Shown here piece after piece: positions 60,521-64,000 of a stretch of 64,000 nucleotides of DNA. The notes beneath the pieces are model-generated. The model made no database searches and was not told where the DNA came from. It saw only the letters and a program-made list of their open reading frames with translations. Position 1 is the first letter of the stretch. Every line of letters starts with the position of its first letter. Source of the DNA: an uncultured Desulfuromonas sp. (GTDB taxonomy: Bacteria; Desulfobacterota; Desulfuromonadia; Desulfuromonadales; Desulfuromonadaceae); the NCBI RefSeq assembly GCF_963666745.1, contig NZ_OY762961.1:1972001-2036000 (forward strand), in the 5' to 3' direction. The position numbers and the translations under genes were made by a program.

Positions 60521-62914
60521 TTACTTCTCTTTGGGAGCGAGCAGCTCTTTCAACGCTGAATTGATCAGTTCAGCTGCTGGCGTCTTCAACACCTCGTCGG
60601 TCTCGGCGTTTTGATTCTCATTTAATTTTTCCTGCAATTTTTTTGTGAGGACATCACCAACTTTACGTCCCAGAACATCCACATTATACGTCAGTTGGGG
60701 ACGATCATAGCGACCGGACACCCGCAACGGAACACGTGCCCAGCCCTCTTCATCCACCATGTATTTTTTAACCAAAGCACCGGGGCTTAGAGAAGTTACC
60801 ACTGCTGGCGCCAGGTAGACATCCAAGGTACTGGAAACTTCCTTTGTAAAAAAGACCTTGCCCTGAGAAAGCAGCCGGGAACGACTCCCAGCGAACGCAC
60901 TGGAATAGTCGAGTTGACCGCCGGTGTGCAGGGTGAATTCACCTTCACCTTTGTCGAAGCTGAACACCTCAAACTCCGGCAACGTCAGCAGAGAGGCCAG
61001 CTGTTTCATCAAAGCCGTCCCCTGCATACGCCCATTCTCGATAACAAAGGCACCATCAGCAGACAAGTTTTGCTGAATTCTCAAGGATTGTGTCCCGGCC
61101 CCTTTAAAGGTCATATTTAACCGTCCTCTGCCGGACAAGCTATCGCTCTTGTCCGGTGCAACCTCGGCAATAAACGTTGCAAGCTCAACATCCTTTGCCT
61201 CGGCATCGCCCTGATAAACGAAACCTTGACGACCAAGGTCGACCTGCCCAGCACAGCGGAATGTTCCTTCCGCAAAGCGACCAACCAGATTACCAACCCG
61301 CATCAGACTGTTGTTGAGTGAAAAGTTGCCACGCAAACCCTCAATGGTCACCTGTTCCCAAAGCAATTGATTAATCGAGACCGTGCCATCAACTCCAACG
61401 GGGACCTGAATCGGCCCCGGTTCACGAATCTGGCGATAGTCATCGCCAGTTCTTGTAGATTGTGCGGCCAGAGGCAATGCTCCCTGCTCCAAACGAACCG
61501 AAGAACCATTTGCCTGAGGTGAAAGATCAAACCGCTCACTGCTGACCTGCAGATTAAAACGGGGCTGACGACGTTGCCAGTCGTCACAATGCAAAGAAAC
61601 AGCAAGTGAATTATCGCCCAAACTGATCGCCAGATCTCGTCCGTCTATCCGTCGTGCCACAATGTCCAGTGTGCCATCAATGCGCGGTCGCCATTTATCC
61701 AAGGACAACTGGACGGCAGACAGTTGCAAGCGTCCCTGCTTCAACAGGGCTTTTCCCTCTGAAATAGGACCACGCACAACCCATTCACCATCCATCGTTC
61801 CGGCCGGATCATAAGCGGCAAGGTCTTCCCCTATCGAGCGAGGCAATTCCTGAACAAGGCGCCGCAGAGACCAGTCCGCAGTGGTCAAAACCAAGTCCAG
61901 TTGAGGATTTTTTTGCAGTGAAGTCACCCGTCCTCTCGCTTTCGCCGCGAGGTCTCCGACCATCATCTCCAGCGTGGTCACGTCCAGATTCCGATAGTCA
62001 CTGTCCATCCCGAGGTCCATTGTCAAAGCGATTCGAGACTTCTGCAGGGGATATTTGTTCATCGCATTAAGCAAGAGGTCAAGATCCCGCACGGTCAATT
62101 GCCCAGACACCTGCACCGGGGCAGAGGCACCACCCCGCAAACGCAGTTTGGAATCAATAATCAAGCCATCTAAACGGCCATCAATGAATTGGTGATAGTA
62201 CGGCTGCAACGGAATCAGATCCAATCCATCGGTCACGAGGGTGAGATCGAAAGACTGTCTTCCCAACGAAAAAGTCCCTTCAATATCAACCGGCGCACCG
62301 TTAAACTTGCCCCATAGGACAACGCTGGATTGGCCCTCAAAAGAGAGATTGCCGATGCGTAGGTCAGACTCCGAAAATTTATAGATATGAGGCGTAGCCC
62401 CAAACGAATAGTCTTTGAAGAGGATCTCGGCCTGACTGACATAAATATCCGACACAAAGAGATCTACGGAGTCCGTTGACGAGGTAAACAAAGTGGCATT
62501 CTGTGTCTGTGGCGCAACGTTAGCCCTGTTCAACAGGGCCAGACCCACCGTGCCATCTGCCGAACGTTCAACATTGAGCGTCGGGTGTTCAACACGAATC
62601 TCATCAATAACGATACGTTGCAGCAAAAGTGGCCAGAACTGATAGCGCAGGACAACTTTATCAGCGGCAACAAGGAGGTCTTCGTCCTCGGGATCAACAA
62701 TGGCAAGATGACTGAGAGTAACGCCGGAAAACAGACTGACATCGACAGCGGCAAGGTGGACTTTACGGTTCAGCTTTTGCTCCAGAACAGGAACAATCGC
62801 ATCACGGATCCGTTGTGGGGTCACCAGAAAATGTGCGGCGATGACCAGTACCCCAAGAACAAACATCGAGAGCAGAGCCAACACACTTAAATATTTCAGC
62901 ACTCTGTTGCCCAT
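60521..62914 (-). CDS. AsmA-family envelope protein
   Basis: 797 residues: one N-terminal membrane helix (YLSVLALLSMFVLGVLVIAAHFL), then the AsmA beta-groove domain (TPQRIRDAIVPVLEQKLNRKVHLAAVDVSLF...) and a C-terminal part with repeated GRLNMTFKGAGTQSLRIQQNL- and GEFTLHTGGQL-type strands. AsmA-like proteins are thought to be lipid-transfer bridges between the inner and outer membrane (YhdP/TamB group). The C-terminus is charged (ELLAPKEK). Confidence 0.87.
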   Translation of the reverse strand: MGNRVLKYLSVLALLSMFVLGVLVIAAHFLVTPQRIRDAIVPVLEQKLNRKVHLAAVDVSLFSGVTLSHLAIVDPEDEDLLVAADKVVLRYQFWPLLLQRIVIDEIRVEHPTLNVERSADGTVGLALLNRANVAPQTQNATLFTSSTDSVDLFVSDIYVSQAEILFKDYSFGATPHIYKFSESDLRIGNLSFEGQSSVVLWGKFNGAPVDIEGTFSLGRQSFDLTLVTDGLDLIPLQPYYHQFIDGRLDGLIIDSKLRLRGGASAPVQVSGQLTVRDLDLLLNAMNKYPLQKSRIALTMDLGMDSDYRNLDVTTLEMMVGDLAAKARGRVTSLQKNPQLDLVLTTADWSLRRLVQELPRSIGEDLAAYDPAGTMDGEWVVRGPISEGKALLKQGRLQLSAVQLSLDKWRPRIDGTLDIVARRIDGRDLAISLGDNSLAVSLHCDDWQRRQPRFNLQVSSERFDLSPQANGSSVRLEQGALPLAAQSTRTGDDYRQIREPGPIQVPVGVDGTVSINQLLWEQVTIEGLRGNFSLNNSLMRVGNLVGRFAEGTFRCAGQVDLGRQGFVYQGDAEAKDVELATFIAEVAPDKSDSLSGRGRLNMTFKGAGTQSLRIQQNLSADGAFVIENGRMQGTALMKQLASLLTLPEFEVFSFDKGEGEFTLHTGGQLDYSSAFAGSRSRLLSQGKVFFTKEVSSTLDVYLAPAVVTSLSPGALVKKYMVDEEGWARVPLRVSGRYDRPQLTYNVDVLGRKVGDVLTKKLQEKLNENQNAETDEVLKTPAAELINSALKELLAPKEK

Positions 62915-62968
62915 ACCCCCTCCAGGTACACCGTGAAACCGCGATGAATGTTATCTTTGAGTCAAATC

Positions 62969-62977
62969 AGTATAACA
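62969..62977 (-). promoter_or_regulatory. Extended -10 promoter of the AsmA gene
   Basis: TGTTATACT on the minus strand: an extended -10 (TGnTATACT) 55 nt upstream of the ATG, with no good -35. The remaining 62978-63199 holds no other feature I can name. Confidence 0.45.
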
Positions 62978-63199
62978 GAAAAACAGCTCTGCCATGTGGA
63001 GGTCATTTTTACCACGCTCCAAACCCGATTCAAATGAAAAAATAATTATGCCCGACCTCTCATAAGAAAACAAGCTCGGCGCGATTACTCGCTTCAGGCT
63101 TCTCCTCACCTGACTTACCGTGTTAAACCGTGCTAAAAAAAGAATCAGTTTCAGCACCTCACGTATTGATCACGGACAAAACGCATGCAGACAACGCAT

Positions 63200-63544
63200 T
63201 CACTTGTCGTGCTGGATATAATCCTGCAGATCTGCGGGGAGGTCGCCAGCGGGCCTTGGCACCGGGGCTTCAGAAACAAGCTGACGATAGGGGCAGCCAA
63301 CAGGCAGAACACCCATGGCAATGATATCGGTTGTCAACGAAGCACAATCCGGCTGAACCTCACTTCTTTGCGCATAAACCGAACATTCGCGCGTCTCAAG
63401 GTTCAGATGAGGACAGGGTGTGTCGGTATAATAGATCTCCCCCTGATGGTCCAGTTTTTCATAACAGCATCGCCCGCAGCGCTGACACAATTGCTCCCAC
63501 TTCGCTGTTCCCGGCTGCAGCAAGTCTTGCGAATCGTCACTCAC
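63200..63544 (-). CDS. YcgN/UPF0260-like zinc- or iron-cluster protein
   Basis: 114 residues. The Cys pattern CQRCGRCC...CPHLNLETRECSVY...PDCASL...GCPYR matches YcgN of E. coli and the YkgJ group (CxxCxxCC with distal Cys), thought to bind a zinc or iron-sulfur site. Function is unknown. Its start overlaps the upstream TPR gene by 8 nt. Confidence 0.85.
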   Translation of the reverse strand: MSDDSQDLLQPGTAKWEQLCQRCGRCCYEKLDHQGEIYYTDTPCPHLNLETRECSVYAQRSEVQPDCASLTTDIIAMGVLPVGCPYRQLVSEAPVPRPAGDLPADLQDYIQHDK

Positions 63545-64000
63545 TCAACCCCTCCAGAACCGCCTTAACCTCAATAATAATATCGCTGGCCGCCGGGCTG
63601 TTTTCCCAGCGTAAAAAGGTTTTGAAGCACCGAGTAGCGTCAGCTTCCCGGTCCTGATCCAAATAAAGATAACCGAGAGTCAACCAAGCAGGGGCATAGC
63701 TCTCATCCAGTGAAACAGCCTGTCGTGCATATTTTTCAGACTCTTCCAGCTCACCAACCTCATAACAAAGTTCAGCCAAATTTGCAGCAGCTTCGACATC
63801 GTCACCGTCCGCATCTAGAGCCTTAAGATACCACTCTTTAGCGCGCTCCGGTTCATTCTGTTCCTGATAGAGATCTCCCAATGAATTCATGGCAGCAACA
63901 CAGGCCGGGTCTTCTTCAAGGGCCTGTCCCCAATAACACCGTGCCGCCTCATAATCCTGCTCAGAAAAACACAACAATCCCAGCCGGACGAAGGCTTCGC
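63537..64000 (-). CDS. TPR-repeat protein (partial, runs off right edge)
   Basis: At least 154 residues of tandem tetratricopeptide repeats (about four: EAFVRLGLLCFSEQDYEA, ACVAAMNSLGDLYQEQNEPE, VEAAANLAELCYEVGELEE, APAWLTLGYLYLDQDREAD). The frame is open to the window edge and the repeat continues there, so the true start lies outside and the TTG at 63977 is not the start. Partner unknown; the downstream neighbour is the YcgN-like protein. Confidence 0.8.
   Translation of the reverse strand, partial: EAFVRLGLLCFSEQDYEAARCYWGQALEEDPACVAAMNSLGDLYQEQNEPERAKEWYLKALDADGDDVEAAANLAELCYEVGELEESEKYARQAVSLDESYAPAWLTLGYLYLDQDREADATRCFKTFLRWENSPAASDIIIEVKAVLEGLSE

Noticed and set aside
1-64000. CRISPR arrays, transposases, integrases, tRNA genes
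   Set aside because: I looked for regularly spaced repeats, DDE or integrase motifs and tRNA cloverleaf signatures and saw none that I could support.

Overview
The window is a single dense stretch of bacterial chromosome of about 50% GC. It has no insertion sequence, prophage, CRISPR array or tRNA that I can see. Gene content and order suggest a Desulfuromonas/Pelobacter-like member of the Desulfuromonadia (former Deltaproteobacteria): a periplasmic triheme cytochrome c7, an NtrC-type regulator with its kinase and a matching sigma-54 promoter, several c-di-GMP proteins, and the order pheA-tyrA-aroA-cmk-ispH-rpsA-sppA-ihfB. The assignment is inferred from gene content; no 16S gene is present.

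Layout. 1-8 kb (minus strand): response regulators, a universal stress protein, a purine/methylthioadenosine salvage group (PNP, TPR lipoprotein, PfkB kinase, mtnP), rlmN, ndk and a PAS-GGDEF protein with a broken active site. 8-14 kb: rdgB, rph, an amidase, a DHH phosphoesterase, a LOG-like protein, a ClC-CBS protein and queH. 14-22 kb: lpxH (+), an active/inactive M16 peptidase pair, a candidate structured small RNA, and a histidine kinase/NtrC pair. 22-27 kb (+): a BioD-like/DRTGG protein behind a good sigma-54 promoter, then RNase E/G behind a leader of about 470 nt. 27-31 kb: ispB, a membrane-anchored HTH protein with a dockerin-like outer domain, and divergently a c7 cytochrome, a small exported protein and DedA. 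31-40 kb (+): agmatine-to-putrescine genes aguA/aguB, a GGDEF sensor, then a partner-switching module (SLC5-STAC-GAF-PP2C fusion, STAS antagonist, RsbW-like kinase). 40-43 kb: HAD phosphatase, lgt, a pseudouridine synthase and a 6S RNA gene ending in a perfect 29-bp inverted repeat. 43-51 kb (minus): the ihfB-sppA-rpsA-ispH-cmk-aroA-tyrA-pheA block. 51-64 kb: YjbQ, a Bax-like lipoprotein, a polysaccharide deacetylase, a SpoT-like hydrolase, HIT, an SbcC-like ATPase with a degenerate SbcD-like partner, tlyA, PilZ, AsmA, YcgN-like and TPR proteins.

Most worth attention: the 6S RNA and its palindromic terminator; an orphan small RNA at 18247-18391; the transporter-phosphatase partner-switching module; the SMC-like ATPase whose nuclease partner has lost most metal ligands; the sigma-54 promoter between the NtrC/kinase pair and the DRTGG gene; and the membrane-tethered HTH regulator facing the cytochrome c7 gene across paired direct repeats. 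Start codons were adjusted by hand where a ribosome binding site or family N-terminus argued for an internal start.
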